Part shown: positions 1 to 12,800 of the stretch, one piece after another
Numbering within the stretch: the stretch's first letter is position 1
Layout: each line of letters begins with the position of its first letter
DNA from: Haliclona indistincta
Lineage: Eukaryota; Porifera; Demospongiae; Haplosclerida; Chalinidae
Assembly (NCBI GenBank): GCA_964017065.1
Contig: OZ024790.1
Coordinates: 11,667,498-11,731,497 of the forward strand
Direction: 5' to 3'
Length of the DNA: 64,000 bases
Notes under the pieces: generated by a model
What the model was told of the DNA's origin: nothing
The model's database searches: none
What the model saw: the letters and a program-made list of their open reading frames with translations, nothing else
Made by a program: the position numbers and the translations under genes

Positions 1-129
1 CAAGCAGACTGCCGTAAGTAGGCGTGACTGGGTAATAGTGAGCGTGAACAACTGCACGTGGCACCATACGGTACGAGTGGTAAAACATCCAGAATTTTCG
101 TTAAACGTAGGCACGAAGCAGTCTGCTTG
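1..129. repeat. short inverted-repeat element, possibly cut by the window edge
   Basis: The first 12 bases, caagcagactgc, recur as an exact reverse complement at 118-129. This is the layout of a very small TIR element (about 129 bp) or the inner part of a larger one truncated by the window start. No target duplication can be checked because the left flank is missing. Confidence 0.4.
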
Positions 130-549
130 CTGTATGAAACGTCTACATGTAAATTATGCATCTCATGAATATTAATTAGCAAATTTCGCGGAACTTCCCG
201 CGCCGCATAGCCTAACCACTCAGCATTAGTCTGTTACGCTTCTGGGGTATCAGGTTACACTTAAAAGCCAACCACATAAGCGCACATGCACTCAACGTGA
301 TTGGCATGTGGTTTCAGAACTTGGCACTGCCGGGCACATGTACGCGACCATTTTTGATCCCAGGCTTCACACGTTTACAGTGGAACCTGTTTATCCCGGC
401 GGACACTGGAAAAAGTGGACACCTGCTTATAGTGAACGCTTACCTGCAGTCCCAAATCGCTTTCCAATTGCGCTCATACATTCTGAACCTGTAAAATACG
501 GCCACCTACGTTTTCCGACGGTCCGATTGCACCATAGCAATTTACCTAG

Positions 550-996
550 TTATGCAGACAGTTCCAGGCTCTCTGAACGAATAGCTGCTGTGAGCAGCCT
601 GCTTTGCAACCGCGGAAGTTCGATCGTTGCTGCTTCATGATAGTACAGCGGTTTTCCGAGATCTCGCAATACTGTACCCGGCGTCAAGTGTCGCGCGAAT
701 GCATGTTCGTAACTCTGCTTGTGAGAAGATAACGGCTGTGTACACCCGCAGAGAAGTTGGAAGCAGATGTCTACCAATTCCTTCCACCGTGATTTGAGCT
801 GCCTAGCTGCCACAAGAGCTCTGAAAGCTGCATCCATTCCTCTTGAGATCACGATGCGTAGTCCTGTACGGTTGGCCGTTGACGGTTGATTCGGTTGCAA
901 GATCTTGGAAAACCGCTGTATAGAACGTGCATAAACAGTGTGAAGCCTAACGAAACATCGCAGACACGCCCTCCATTTGTGTTCCATTAGTCCCAA
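550..996 (-). CDS. unrecognised open frame, 148 codons
   Basis: A 148-codon open frame on the minus strand. Its translation contains a cysteine/arginine-rich start (residues 9-20) and no domain I recognise. A 110-codon frame on the plus strand (308-640) overlaps it, so the area is simply low in stops on both strands. No splice-bounded neighbour was found. It may be an exon of an unknown gene or chance; I lean to chance. Confidence 0.12.
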   Translation of the reverse strand: MGLMEHKWRACLRCFVRLHTVYARSIQRFSKILQPNQPSTANRTGLRIVISRGMDAAFRALVAARQLKSRWKELVDICFQLLCGCTQPLSSHKQSYEHAFARHLTPGTVLRDLGKPLYYHEAATIELPRLQSRLLTAAIRSESLELSA

Positions 997-1083
997 TAGA
1001 ATTTTGTCATAACATGTGGTCTGCGTATGTCTGACTTTTGTAAAAGCAGTGCATGAATATAGCTTTTTAAGTCATCTACTAGC

Positions 1084-1173
1084 ATAACTGGGTGACCCTG
1101 AAAGATAAGGACACCTTTAACACTTTTGCCCGGTCTCCGGCAAGGTGTCCGTTATAGACAGGCTCCACTATAT
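1084..1173. mobile_element. very short TIR element (MITE, about 90 bp)
   Basis: The ends form an imperfect inverted repeat of about 30 bases. The left end carries ataactgggtgaccctg and then aaggacacct; the reverse complement of the right end carries atatagtggagcctgtc and then acggacacct. The same style of end (an 'acctct...ggacac' pattern) is seen in the element at 61124-61273, so both may belong to one MITE family. Confidence 0.5.
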
Positions 1174-1879
1174 CATTACTTTAGTGCCATATGGCCTGCT
1201 CTCCCATGTAGTCGATCCAGTGCATGATTTACACAAACTTTCATATCTGTAGGAATTGGACCTGGCATGGACATTTACTGTACAGCACTTGTTGAAGAGA
1301 ACTATAATGAAGATAAAAGTAAAATTATAACAGGGATCCCACTCACCGGCCGTAGTATGTTTGAACAAACCACAGGCTAGTCAAAAGGACGTACCAGCAG
1401 GTACTCAGTATAATAAAAAAATTATAGTAGGAGAAAAGACTATGCACTGCACCAAAAAAATAAAATGAACAAACTGTACATCAGAATTTTAATTTTATTC
1501 AATGTATAATTTTTAGATTGCAGTTACGAAATATTTGGCAAAAGTCTAACCTTAGCAAAAGCATGAAAATCTCAACATAATACTCCAAAGGCTTAACATT
1601 AATTTTGCAAAAGTTAATTAGTGTGACAAATCTCTAAAGTGCGACAAATCTCATAATTATTACCAGCAAAGTCTGAAAAATTTCAAATGTCTACACTACA
1701 AACAAATGATTCGATCTGGATAGTTTCTATGTCGACCAAACTCTGGCGTGTAAATGACAAAGTCTAGAAAACTGTTTCGCGCGCAAAAATGTGCGCCAAC
1801 ATTTCGTGGACAACTTTATTTTTACGTATCATTGCTGATGAAGCTGCTGTTTAACTTCAGAATCACGCTGCATGTTCAT
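1174..1879. other. non-coding stretch, nothing recognised
   Basis: AT-rich sequence with no long open frame. A 66-codon minus-strand frame at 1168-1368 has no recognisable content. No inverted or tandem structure stands out. Confidence 0.5.
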
Positions 1880-3560
1880 TAGACATGTCATAGAGGTCAC
1901 TACATAGCTCTCGCCTCAAGTGAGTCTGAGGGACTGCACATCAACACATCAACACAATGGAGTGACATTCCTGCACGCTCCATTGACTACATTCATAGCG
2001 CAGGATTAGTGCTGAGTTGCAACCCTAGGCTGGAAGTCAGAGAGGTCACTACATAAGTCCCGCCACAAGTGGCATCAACACAATGGAGTGACATTCCTGC
2101 AGCTCCATTGACTACATTCATAGCGCATGATTAGTGCTGAGTTGTGACCCTAGGCAGGAAGTCAGAGAGGTCACTACATAAGTCCCGCCACAAGTGGCAT
2201 CAACACAATGGAGTGACATTCCTGCACGCTCCATTGACTACATTCATAGCGCATGATTAGTGCTGAGTTGTGACCCTAGGCAGGAAGTCAGAGAGGTCAC
2301 TACATAAGTCCCGCCACAAGTAGCATCAACACAATGGAGTGACATTCCTGCACGCTCCATTGACTACATTCATAGCGCATGATTAGTGCTGAGTTGTGAC
2401 CCTAGGCAGGAAGTCAGAGAGGTCACTACATAAGTCCCGCCACAAGTAGCATCAACACAATGGAGTGACATTCCTGCACGCTCCATTGACTACATTCATA
2501 GCGCAGGATTAGTGCTGAGTGTATGAACCTGTAGCCTATTTAAGTCCAGCCCTTGACCAGTTGTCTCGATAATCATAACGGTACCACAGGTCACATCGTC
2601 TGAGCTGCACACGCACCTTTATTGGTGACCTTCTGGACGTGAAAGGCGGGAACTCTTGCTCTGCAGTGAACTGACTCTGGTCCGTGCCTCTCCGTCAGAG
2701 TTACATAATACTGAGGTTCTCCTTATAGTCTACTGTCAGTCTATAGTCCGACAGACCCACTGACGAGTCTTCCCGATAGTATACGAAACGACTCACTAAG
2801 TCTTCTAGACGACGAGGCAGACGCACATATAGTCATATACACAGCTCCTTCCGCAGTTTTCCACTCAAGAGCTACACGAATAGTAGCAATTGCGGTGTGG
2901 CTCTTAAATAGAAAGTTGCGCGAAAGGGCTGTACGTGTGTAGGGTATTGTTCAGAAGCTGAATATGAATTTGTGCGTCTGTCTCATCGTCTAGAAGACTT
3001 AGTGAGTCGTTTCGTCTACTATTGGGAAGACTCGTCAGTCGGACTATAGACTGCATGACAGTAGGCGGCCAAAAGGTGAGAACCTCAGTGTTATGTAATT
3101 CTCACTGAGAGGCACGGACCAGAGTCCACTGCAGAGCAAGTGAAAGAATTAAGCGTTTCCTTTCACGTCCAGAAGGTCACCAATAAAGGTGCGTGTGCAG
3201 CTCAGACGATGTGACCTGTCTGTTATGATTATCAAGAGAACTGGCCTGCGCACGTAACGTGCTGGACTTAAATAGGCTACAGTTTCATACACTCAGCACT
3301 AATCCTGGAGCGTGCAGGAATGTCACTCCATTGTGTTGATGTGCCGCCCCTCAGGCCCACTTGAGGCGGAAGCTATGTAGTGACCTCTCCTGACTCTCCT
3401 GGCCCATACACTCAGCACTAAGCCTGCACTATGAATGTAGTCAATTAAGCATGCAGGAATGTCACTCTAATGTGTACTCTTGATGTGCTGTCCCTTAGGC
3501 CCACTTGAGGTGGGACCCTGCTATGTAGTGACCTCTATGATGTCATGTCTAGGCTCATAC
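1880..3560. mobile_element. foldback element, two long inverted arms with a 140-bp loop
   Basis: The left arm (about 1880-2830) and right arm (about 2970-3560) are reverse complements over most of their length. The outer left end reads gacatgtcatagaggtcac and the outer right end gtgacctctatgatgtcatg, which pair. Inner landmarks such as 'ggtcacatcgtctgagctgc' near 2589 recur inverted near 3205. The loop, about 2830-2970, is unique. The arms differ in length because the left holds about five tandem units and the right about two. No coding capacity is seen. This architecture (tandem repeats inside inverted arms) resembles Drosophila foldback elements by design; homology is not claimed. Confidence 0.8.
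1892..2520 (+). repeat. 126-bp tandem repeat, about 5 units
   Basis: Units begin with agaggtcactacata at 1892, 2041, 2166, 2292 and 2418, giving spacings of 149, 125, 126 and 126 bp. Later units differ by only one or two bases (for example caagtggcatc versus caagtagcatc), so the expansion is recent. Inverted, more diverged copies lie at about 3295-3560 in the other arm of the foldback element. Confidence 0.9.
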
Positions 3561-4082
3561 ACTCAGCACTGCGTTTAGTCTATGACAACCAACTTGCAAA
3601 CAGGTATCATGGCATATATGTTTGCAAGTTGGTATAACACAACTGGAAAACAAACTCTAGTCATTATCTCAATGAATAATAATTATAAGGTAATGAATAA
3701 TTATAATTAAACACTGCATGTGTGGAAAGTATTCCAGGAATACATTGAATTCATGACAATCCATGGATCATCCATAGAAGAGTATAGAATCTTGTCAATT
3801 CAATATTATTATGTTGCAAAAAACAATAATATTATTATAAAACTTTGCTTATCCTATAATAATAAAATTTTCAGTCATAATTAAAAATATATACATTATA
3901 AAATAATTATTATTATTGTAAAAAGTATAATAATTATAATTAATAACTAATAATAAACAAGGTTCTCTTTGCTATTTCATTACTTTCACCAGCCTCACTC
4001 TCATCTCTGCTTCGTTTTCTGATTTACATTTCGCTGGGTGACTCAAGTAGTTCAGTGTACTTGTCTAATTTCAAACCAAATA
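3561..4082. other. AT-rich spacer with a small inverted repeat
   Basis: At 3581-3636, accaacttgcaaac pairs with gtttgcaagttggt about 30 bases on. The rest, 3650-3960, is very rich in AAT/ATT runs with no open frame. Confidence 0.5.
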
Positions 4083-4222
4083 TAAGTTAGACGCCGAGGC
4101 CATGGGATCTACGCTGTATAGAAACCCGAGAGGAAGCCATATAGAACCCGAGCGCGAAGGTTCTATGGCAACTCGAGGGTTTCTATACCGCGTAGATCCC
4201 ATTGGCCGAGGCGTCTAACTTA
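4083..4222. mobile_element. hairpin element, about 140 bp
   Basis: taagttagacgccgaggcc at the left end pairs with ggccgaggcgtctaactta-type sequence at the right end, and pairing continues inward over about 55 bases (gggatctacg..., gtatagaaaccc...). The loop is a few tens of bases. It is a near-complete palindrome without coding content, most simply a MITE. Confidence 0.7.
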
Positions 4223-4896
4223 TTTAGAGTATAGCCACGAGTAACTACTATTGGTCGAGCACCGGACCACCGGTATCTAAGCCGTAAGCAAAAGAAACGC
4301 ATTCTCATGCAAGTTCTCGTTCGTGGCATGATATTAAGCGACCAGCTCTTCGACTGGGCGTACGACAACGACGAACTGTTACTGACAACCATTAATGACG
4401 GAGTACGACAGTAATTCTGCAACTTTACTCTACGCCGCTACTCATACGCCTTCAGTAGACTCCGCTGCTGCTACCACGCGCGTACCATGTACCACTCGAG
4501 AAGAAACCGTTCCTAGCTACTCCGCCCTCGACCCAACCTCTATCGGCAACGCCCAGTTTGGCGACCCGTCGTGAAGACTCGTGCTGCGCAAAGACGGAGG
4601 CTGCAAGTAGAGCAAGCCAGACAGATTGTAATTCTAAGGAAGACACTCCAAGACCGTCTATGATAGTCATTCTTCAGATAGTGATAGTCTACTGAGCGAC
4701 TGTGTCAACTCGTAGACTATCACTAGTATTCATCACTTGTTGTTTCCATTGCTTGTATATATTATACACAATGCTATGTAAAATATACTCTCCCGCTCAA
4801 ATCAACCAATGAAACGCCTGGTGTCTATGAAAAACAGCTTGGTTCTACGTGAAATAGACCCTCTGATTGGTCAATATCACTATACTATACTCTAAA
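4223..4896. mobile_element. possible TIR element, 12-bp ends
   Basis: tttagagtatag at 4223-4234 is matched by ctatactctaaa at 4885-4896. The enclosed 650 bases are GC-richer than the flanks and hold unrecognised open frames on the minus strand (4183-4422, 4452-4670). The terminal repeat is short, so this could be chance. Confidence 0.25.
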
Positions 4897-5096
4897 CCTA
4901 TTTAGAGTCAAACCAGATGTTTTTCTCTCATCAGGGTCCTCTGGTACTGGCGCCTTTATGAATATGTATCGCTAAAAAATTAATATGAAAAAATCAATTA
5001 TTGACCTCATTATAATGTGTCAAGTATCGTATTGTACATGATAGACAATGGATTTGAAATGTACGCGAACTTTAAGTTGCTGATGTATAGATAGAT

Positions 5097-5779
5097 GTTA
5101 CGACCCGATTCGCAACCTGACCCGTTTCGAAGCCGGCCGCCGGTTTCGAAGCCGGTTAACCCGATTTACAACCACATAACTCAGTTGACCCGGTTTAAAA
5201 CCGAACGTTTCAATAATGCTCCAGGGTGCCCACCTGCATGCTAGATCGACAGAACCTACTTAGGAGTGCTGTCGTGGTTATAGCTCACTGCAGTTCAGCG
5301 CAGCAAGACTGGAAAGTGTCCACGGAGGCGATTTAGAGCATCATGTGCTACTACAGTCATCGACAGGAGCGTCGTTGTAAGTCGGGATTAGCAGCGCAGC
5401 ACAGCAAGCCTACCTGCTAAATTGACAGGAATGCCGTTACGAGTGGTTCAGCAACGCAGCGCAGCAAGAAATGTTGTGTGCATGCACTGAACAGTTGTTT
5501 AACAATCAAACTGCACTAAAATTCAGAGGAACATGTCACAGCTTCTTCTTCAAACGTGACTCCTGTACATGGAAGCAAATTTATAAAGAACAGTATGATT
5601 GCGATGCAATGTATATGGACACTCAGAGTACATGTTATGTTTAGTAGTCAAAGTCTATTGATTACACGCGCGCACTTAGCATTATGCACGCTTTGAATAT
5701 GGCGCACAGCTAGCTAACCCGCTTCGAAACCGGTCGACCGGCTTCGAAGTGGGTCAAAGGTTGTGAATCGGGTCGTAAC
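5097..5779. mobile_element. non-autonomous TIR element with 6-bp target duplication
   Basis: The left end begins gttacgacccgattc; the right end is its inverse, gaatcgggtcgtaac. Pairing continues inward for about 60 bases through the ttcgaag/ccggt motifs. The flanks repeat atagat directly (5091-5096 and 5780-5785). The interior is non-coding and holds three degenerate copies of a 'cagcgcagcaag' block (5290-5470). The superfamily cannot be assigned from a 6-bp duplication alone. Confidence 0.85.
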
Positions 5780-5785
5780 ATAGAT

Positions 5786-6360
5786 ATCTTGAGTGCAAGG
5801 ACATCTATTTCCATAGCAACCAAAAACTTTGTTGACATAGAGACTAATGTATAACTACGCACCCAAAGGTAGTAGAGCCCAGAGAGCTAGCCAGAGGCAG
5901 TATAAATTTATAATCCCTGTGAGTATCCTTTGATAAACCCCATATGTTGTGATTGTTAACCAATTTTAGTTTTTATAGTGACTTAGAGTGAGTGTCCATT
6001 TGACCTCTATAGCTGACTAATCAGATTACAGAATTGACTTAGGTCACTTTAGTTGGTTTAACTAATAATGTGACTGGGATCCAGAAACCAAATGATTTCA
6101 GGGCAGTTGAAATCACATTATTATCATGATGAGCTCTGGCATAACCATGCAGGTAAGTGATGTCTTATTGTCATGACAATTACTACTAGAACAAAGATTA
6201 ATTTTTGACTTAGTTGCTTTTGCAAATGGCTCATATTAGGAAGCTGGATCAAGCAAAGCTAATCTTAACACTGAATTGTGAGTATAGTTGATGAGCTCCC
6301 TGTGCCATAACATGTACTGTAAAGGTTTAAAGAAGAATTATCGATGTTTACAACACCAAA
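5786..6360. other. non-coding stretch, nothing recognised
   Basis: No open frame of note, no inverted or tandem repeats found. Confidence 0.5.
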
Positions 6361-7809
6361 AATGGTGATAGTTAAAACACGTAACGTGCGGAACGGAACA
6401 GCACATAAAGTGACTTAATGTACGCACATGCACAGCGAAAACGCACTCTGTTTCCAAGCTGGAAACGCCCTTGTACACGAACGTGCACAAGTCGTACTCG
6501 AGTTTGTAAACGCTACGTGAACAAATTGCGCTCGACCAAGAAACGGACTGAATTTCCGAGCCTGGTGTGCATGCTTGTCCACCAGGAGTTTACAACCAGG
6601 ACACTGTCTTGAGCACTAACATGCGCAAGTGGTACACTCTTTGTAAACTGGTGGCAAGCGTTTCCAAAATCGTACTATGCAATCGTTTTTTTGCCTACCT
6701 AGCGTTGTAAATTTCTGAGTTTTAAATAATTAAATTATAATCACAAAATTTAAACAATCACAAAAAATCAGTTTTGTACTTCAGATTCCGCTGGGCCGAA
6801 GATCAGATCGAGTGGACTGCTAGCAGATTCATTCTCCAAGTCTGGAGAACTGTCCAATCAGTTTACTTGGCTCTGCATAAATATCATAAGGATTATAGAA
6901 AGATACAGAGCATGAACAGTGTCTTTACCGTGTTAGTATTCAAACCTTTGAATAATTATTATAGTCACCTACATTTAATAGTAACAGTGATTAGTATTGA
7001 TATCACACTTACTAATGCAAGGTCCAAGGGAGCACTGTATGTGAACATACTAGATTCTACAATAAAGTAACAATAGTTAGAGACATAAGCAGATTCCTCA
7101 CCGATTTTAGTCGTCACGATCTTCACTCTGCAATCATAAAGATACTTTACATATGAGATACCGACAGTAACTCACCTGAGAATTGAGGCAAGATAATAAC
7201 TCAGTCACATAAGTCAAGTCAGAAGCAGTTAGTACACTATTCACCTGAAATATATTAGGAAGACAAGTAAGAGACAGATAACCAACAAGTTTAAAACGTA
7301 CATAACGTTTGATGACGTAGGCAGGTAGTTTACTAACTCAGCTCATGATTCGATCTGTAATAAACATAGGGACGAGTGAATACGAATAACAATACCACCC
7401 AAAATAACTTAAGTATCCAATAGAAAATTTGAACTAAGGACCTCCGTGGTCAATACTCATGAGCTGATCCTCCATTCGATCGATTTAGCGGGTATATTCT
7501 GCTGTCTCAGTGTCTGTTCTGAGCTAAGGAGACAATGATTTCAGCCTAGCCTGCCAAAACCGAACACACATGCAAGGTGGTACGCATGCGTTAGAAGGCG
7601 TGGTTAGCTAACTAAGAACCACGCCCATAGCTACCAAAGTTGGTGGTTCGATCTACTGTACATTCTGTATTCCAGAGGAGGCTATAAGCTTAGTCTGCAT
7701 TGCAAATGTGAGTTTACCAATAATTATGCCATGTCATTATAATGAACAAGTGATAGTGTTCCTCATTGTTCCTCAGAGTGTGCAGCATCGATCATTACTG
7801 TGATTATAA

Positions 7810-9691
7810 TTATATCTGAAACAAAATAACTTGATATGATGACATCAGCCTATACACATTGTTACCTGTTTGTACTGCCCACTTTGGGGCACCTATTGGA
7901 GGAACAGAAGTTGATTCCAATCCCATTCTTCGTTCTTTGCGAGGCATTGTGCCCCCTTCTCGTGATACTTTTGACTCATAGCGTTTATCTAACTCATCAA
8001 TCAGTTTGTTTAGACCTATCATTATGTGGGAGAAATAATTATTCGTAAATATCAAGAAACTCTTACGACTAGAACGCCATGTCAATTTGTGTTGAACAAT
8101 CACAGTCCTTTCAGCGTAATCATCAGATTCTTCTGTCATAAACTGTTGATCGATCTCTTTCCACAGCTTCATCTCACTTTCCTTTGTCACACTCATACGG
8201 TTGTCATACTTCTATAGAGAGTATTAACAATTTAAATAAATAGCTTCAATGTCTTTCATCAGTTCTACATACCCTTTGTCTCCGAGATCGGTGCCGTTTA
8301 CATTTCGCTATAGCCTCAAGAGTTTCTTCATGGTTCTCTTTGTCTTCCATTAGCCACGATCTCCTCAATGCTTCATATTTTCTTTGAATTGCAGCTAAAC
8401 ATTGGCACAAATTATTTCGTACCGCTGTGTACTTTTAACATTACCTTTGACAGTGTCTTCTTTCTCTGTACAAAGTGGAGAAGATATTATCTGGTCAAGT
8501 ATCTCAGCTTTAACTGACTGATTGTGATGACTCAGTGAACTGTATAATTGCAAATAACACGTGAACAAATAATGTTATAATAACCTTTCCTCGAGTTTAA
8601 AAGAATTCTCCATCTCCTCATAGATCTTTGAAACTTGAGACTGTGCACATAATGAGTTAACAGCATTTGCCATTGAGAATTTAAATACAAGTGCAGCACT
8701 TACAGATAGCTGTCTTGTGACTCTTTTCTTTTTGCGTGGACCTGATTCATGAGTTTCCTCTAGCTTAGACATACAATCCTCTATTGTCAGCAAACGTTGA
8801 TCAAAATTAGCCTGCCTAGCCTTTATTTCACTTTGCCCAGCAAGTACCTGTGTTAAATTATTGTTACTGTAATTATTATGTATAATACATGTATATACAT
8901 TATACCTCTTGCAGGATAGCTTGTTGTGACTGCATCATATGTACCAACTGACCATAGTTACTAGGTGGCTGACTTTGATACTATGTATGCAAAATAATGT
9001 AATGATTATTTTTTATCAAACTTACATGACCCAATGAGGTAGCTGGGGGTGAGCCAAGATTGATGTTCTATTTTGGGGGAAATAATTTATTAACCAAGCA
9101 TGTTCAAGTTGAAAACGTACACTTTCTTCGTCTTGTGACTGAAGATGGCTATACTGTATACAACATGCGTACGGTTACAACATGAAAAATCAGCTTACAT
9201 CAGAATGTGTGGGAGACGTGACAATATTTTGACGAACAATTCGCTGTGTTGAAAAGCAATGCTACAATCAATATTTTTCAGATATCTTACTGTTCTTGGT
9301 ATTCTTGCCGACTCTTCTCGACTATGAAGCTGTGGCGAAGGAGATAAGTACTAGGTTGGCAACACTTCAATTAGGAATCTTACGATTCTTGTAGGGGTAG
9401 ACCCCGTTTCTGAATCTGCCTGTGCGACACTTTGCGGTACAGGTGATTGATTCTTAATACATAAATATTGTAAAACATCATCAGTATAGGAATCACGATT
9501 ATGCATTATTCACTTACGTAAAACAAATCAGTATTCACAAGTTGGCTTTCTCCAGTACATGTACCGCTGTCTAGTTCATCCAGAACGAATCTAGGCGGTT
9601 GTCTGGAAGAAAGTTGCTCACCTGGCCTGTAGACTTCGCGACCCGGATAATCTCTTCGGCGGGAGAAAAAACTTGTCGTTGAGTGCGACAT
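7810..9691 (-). CDS. transposon accessory protein, 13 exons, about 411 aa, function unknown
   Basis: Reading the minus strand, exons at 9691-9518, 9452-9384, 9329-9291, 9243-9199, 9153-9121, 9067-9026, 8980-8906, 8847-8704, 8640-8585, 8530-8445, 8394-8273, 8211-8067 and 8015-7810 join with GT-AG introns and keep one open frame. The 3' end is less sure, since ACAG|GTAACA near 7863 could be a further donor. The start is the first ATG after the shared promoter. Residues about 1-160 are Ser/Gln/Pro-rich and low complexity; a basic stretch (PRKKKRVTRQ) follows the conserved-looking IEDCMSKLEE. The C-terminal third is helical and charged, with WRSSRLNKLIDELDKRYE and a GAPKWAV ending. I recognise no catalytic domain. 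Its head-to-head position with the transposase suggests a DNA-binding or regulatory partner, which is inference. Confidence 0.7.
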
Positions 9692-9862
9692 AATAATATA
9701 ATATCTGACTTTTAGAGCTGAGATCTGGTGCTAGACACGAGTACATACAGTACATACAGTCTACAGTAGCAGATCTAGAGCTGCGCGCGCAAGCTACCCG
9801 CGCGCGGGCTGACTATTTTGAAACGGTTAATATTAAAATTATTGTTTTTTAGCACTTTCAAG
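9692..9862. promoter_or_regulatory. 171-bp bidirectional promoter region of the transposon
   Basis: The region lies between the two start codons of divergent genes. It contains a CpG-rich core around 9780-9807 (gcgcgcgcaagctacccgcg) in otherwise AT-rich sequence and a direct tacatacag repeat near 9745. No TATA box is clear. That it drives both genes follows from position only. Confidence 0.5.
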
Positions 9863-12800
9863 ATGTCGACATCTTCTCATGATGCTCATTCTTCTTCAAG
9901 TTCTGCTACTGTGTCGACGTCTAGGGGGAGCAAAAAGCGTCAGTATCTTTACTGTGGTCACTGCGAGAAGCACGTCAGTAAAACTGTATTCTATCTACAT
10001 CGTCGACTGTACTTTGATCAAAAATGCATGAGTTGGTCGAAGAAACGCTTGTTCCTGGTCAATGATGATCCCGAAACTCCAGAGTCAATGCCAATTGACG
10101 ATGATGAAGAAAATTATATTACTGCGCAAGATGAGAACGATGAGATGCTTGAAGAAGGTATCATAATGACATATAGCATAGTAATGTTATCGTTATTATT
10201 TTTAATAAATAATAGACCTGATGCATACAGCACCGATATCAAGTGAAGATGACAATTCGTCAAGTGATGATAGTGATTCAGAGGTTAGTGGCTGATTTTA
10301 ACAACAATAATGTATATCTAGCTATTGCCTTGGTACATACATATATCGTGCAAACATATATACTGATGGATTTGCAGATATTGAACCTGTACTGATTTTC
10401 ACAACCAAATTTGTCCATTGTATGTTTATTCAGACTACCGAGGTTTAGCTGTACTTGAGATTATGAGCTCTATTTTTGGATCAATCTGAGTCACATTAAT
10501 GTACATGTATATACTATACAGGTTGATGAGATACTAGCAGATGAGCCAGAAATTCTCTTTGGTGATGACAATGATTGGCTAGAAATGGTTGACACTCCTG
10601 ATGATTGCTCTGTCTCATCAGATAGCTCGCCATCTACTGCAGTCCCCACGGCTACTCCACCTGAAGCACGACTAATGAGGCTTTACGTCTTTCTTATGTT
10701 CATGTACCAGACCATTTTTCGTGTTTCTGATGCTGCTCTCAGTGTCCTTTTTTCTATCTTTTCTACCTTCCTCAAGAGCCTTGGTCAATATTTGCAGTCT
10801 GATAAATTGATCCAATTTGCATCCAAGATTCCATCCTCTATTTACACTGCAAGGAAAATTAGTGGTCGATCCTGCAATGACAATTTTCGTAAGTATGTCG
10901 TTTGTCGAAAATGTTCCAAACTGTACCAATTTGACAAATGCAAGATTACACTACCGGATAAATCTATTACTTCCAGATTGTGTGAGCATGTTCAATTTAA
11001 GAAGCATGTACAATCTAATCATCGACGTCCTTGCGGAACGGAATTGATGAGGAAAGTTCAGTTGCCTAGTGGGCGCTTGGGGCTTATGCCACATCTTGTG
11101 TATTGCTACAGAAGCATCATCAAATCCCTCCAAGAATTGATATTGCGAAAAGGGTTTGTAGAGAAGTGTAATGACTGGAAAAAGGGCACGACTGGTGAAG
11201 GTTATAGAGATGTATTTGATGGTAGTATCTGGAAGGAATTCCAGACGGTCAATGGGAGGCCGTTTTTGTCATTGCCGTACAATTTTGGACTTCATTTGAA
11301 CGTAGACTGGTTTAAGCCATACAAACACACCCAGCATTCTGAAGGTGTAATGTATGTTACTGTACTCAATCTTCCAAGGTCTGATCGCTTCTTACAAGAG
11401 AATGTAATTATCCTTGGAGTGATACCGGGTCCTAAAGAGCCCAAGAAAAATATTAACTCTTTTTTGAAACCTTTTGTTAACGATCTAAAGGATTTGTGGG
11501 ATGGCACAATAATGAATACTCTAGCACAAGGAAGTGTGTTTGTTCGTGCAGCATTATTGTGTGTGGGTTGTGATATACCAGCCGCTAGAAAAGTCTGTGG
11601 TTTTGTAGGGCACGGGGCATATCGTGGCTGTTCTAAATGCATGTCCGCATTTCCTACTGCAAAATTTGGAGAAAAAGCAGATCGATCTAATTTTAACAGG
11701 AGCAATTGGCATCCAAGAAATTCAAGTGAGCACAAGTCTATTGCTTTTGAGTACAAGCAATGTAACACACGAGCGGATCAGAAAAAAATAGAAAGAGAGA
11801 CTGGAATTCGATTTTCGATACTTGTAGAGTTGCCGTATTTTGATGCTCCGCGAATGTGTATTATAGATCCTATGCATAATTTACTGCTTGGAACAGCGAA
11901 GCACATGCTAGACCTGTGGAAAGGTAAAGACGTTTTGACAGACAATGATTTTGATGCAATACAATCATGTGTGGATTCCTTTGTTTGTCCTAGTGATCTT
12001 GGTCGTTTGCCATACAAAATATCTTCTGGGTTTAGCGGGTTTACTGCTGAACAATGGAAAAACTGGACTTGTTTTTTTTCTTTGGTTGCGTTGAAAGACG
12101 TTTTACCCAGGCAGCATTTTCAGTGTTGGCAACTTTATGTTAAGGCTTGCTTTTTACTATGTAGAAGAGAGATATCAGAAGCATTATTGAAGAACGCCGA
12201 TGAGCTATTGAATGACTTTTGTAATAAATTTGTAACATTATATGGCTGGGAACATTGCACAATGAACATGCATTTGCATGGGCATTTGGCTGATTGTATT
12301 AATGATTATGGCCCTGTTTATTCCTTCTGGCTATTTAGCTATGAAAGAATGAATGGAATACTTGGTTCATACCATACAAACAATCATCTGATTTCGATTC
12401 AACTAATGCAAAGGTTCTTAGATCATAAAACATTTTCTGTTCATAATTTGCCGGAAGAATACCAGGCTGATTATCTACCTCTGATGAGTAAATTAAGTTA
12501 CAACCAAGGATCTCTTGCACAGTCAACATTTGAGAACCCAGATTGTCGCTCCGATGCAACTATAGCTATGCCACCTGTTACGCAAAGAGCCTTATCGAAA
12601 ACTGACATAGCCAGCTTAAAAGAGTGGACCAGTTCTTGTGTTCCTTTTTCTGGAGAAATACTAATACTTTACTTGCACAGTCAAAATGTTAGAATCAATG
12701 CCACCGTCGTCGGCAGTCGATACAAATCGTCGGTTGTGCTCGCATCTAAATCCTCAGGCGATGTCTGTCTTGCAAATGTGCTGTACTTTGCCCAAGTGTT

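Noticed and set aside
6774..7070. 98-codon plus-strand frame near the left end of the transposon
   Set aside because: It lies opposite to and outside the supported accessory gene, has no recognisable content and no clear splice context.
7634..7660. A possible tRNA B-box (ggtggttcgatct)
   Set aside because: No A-box or cloverleaf could be built around it.
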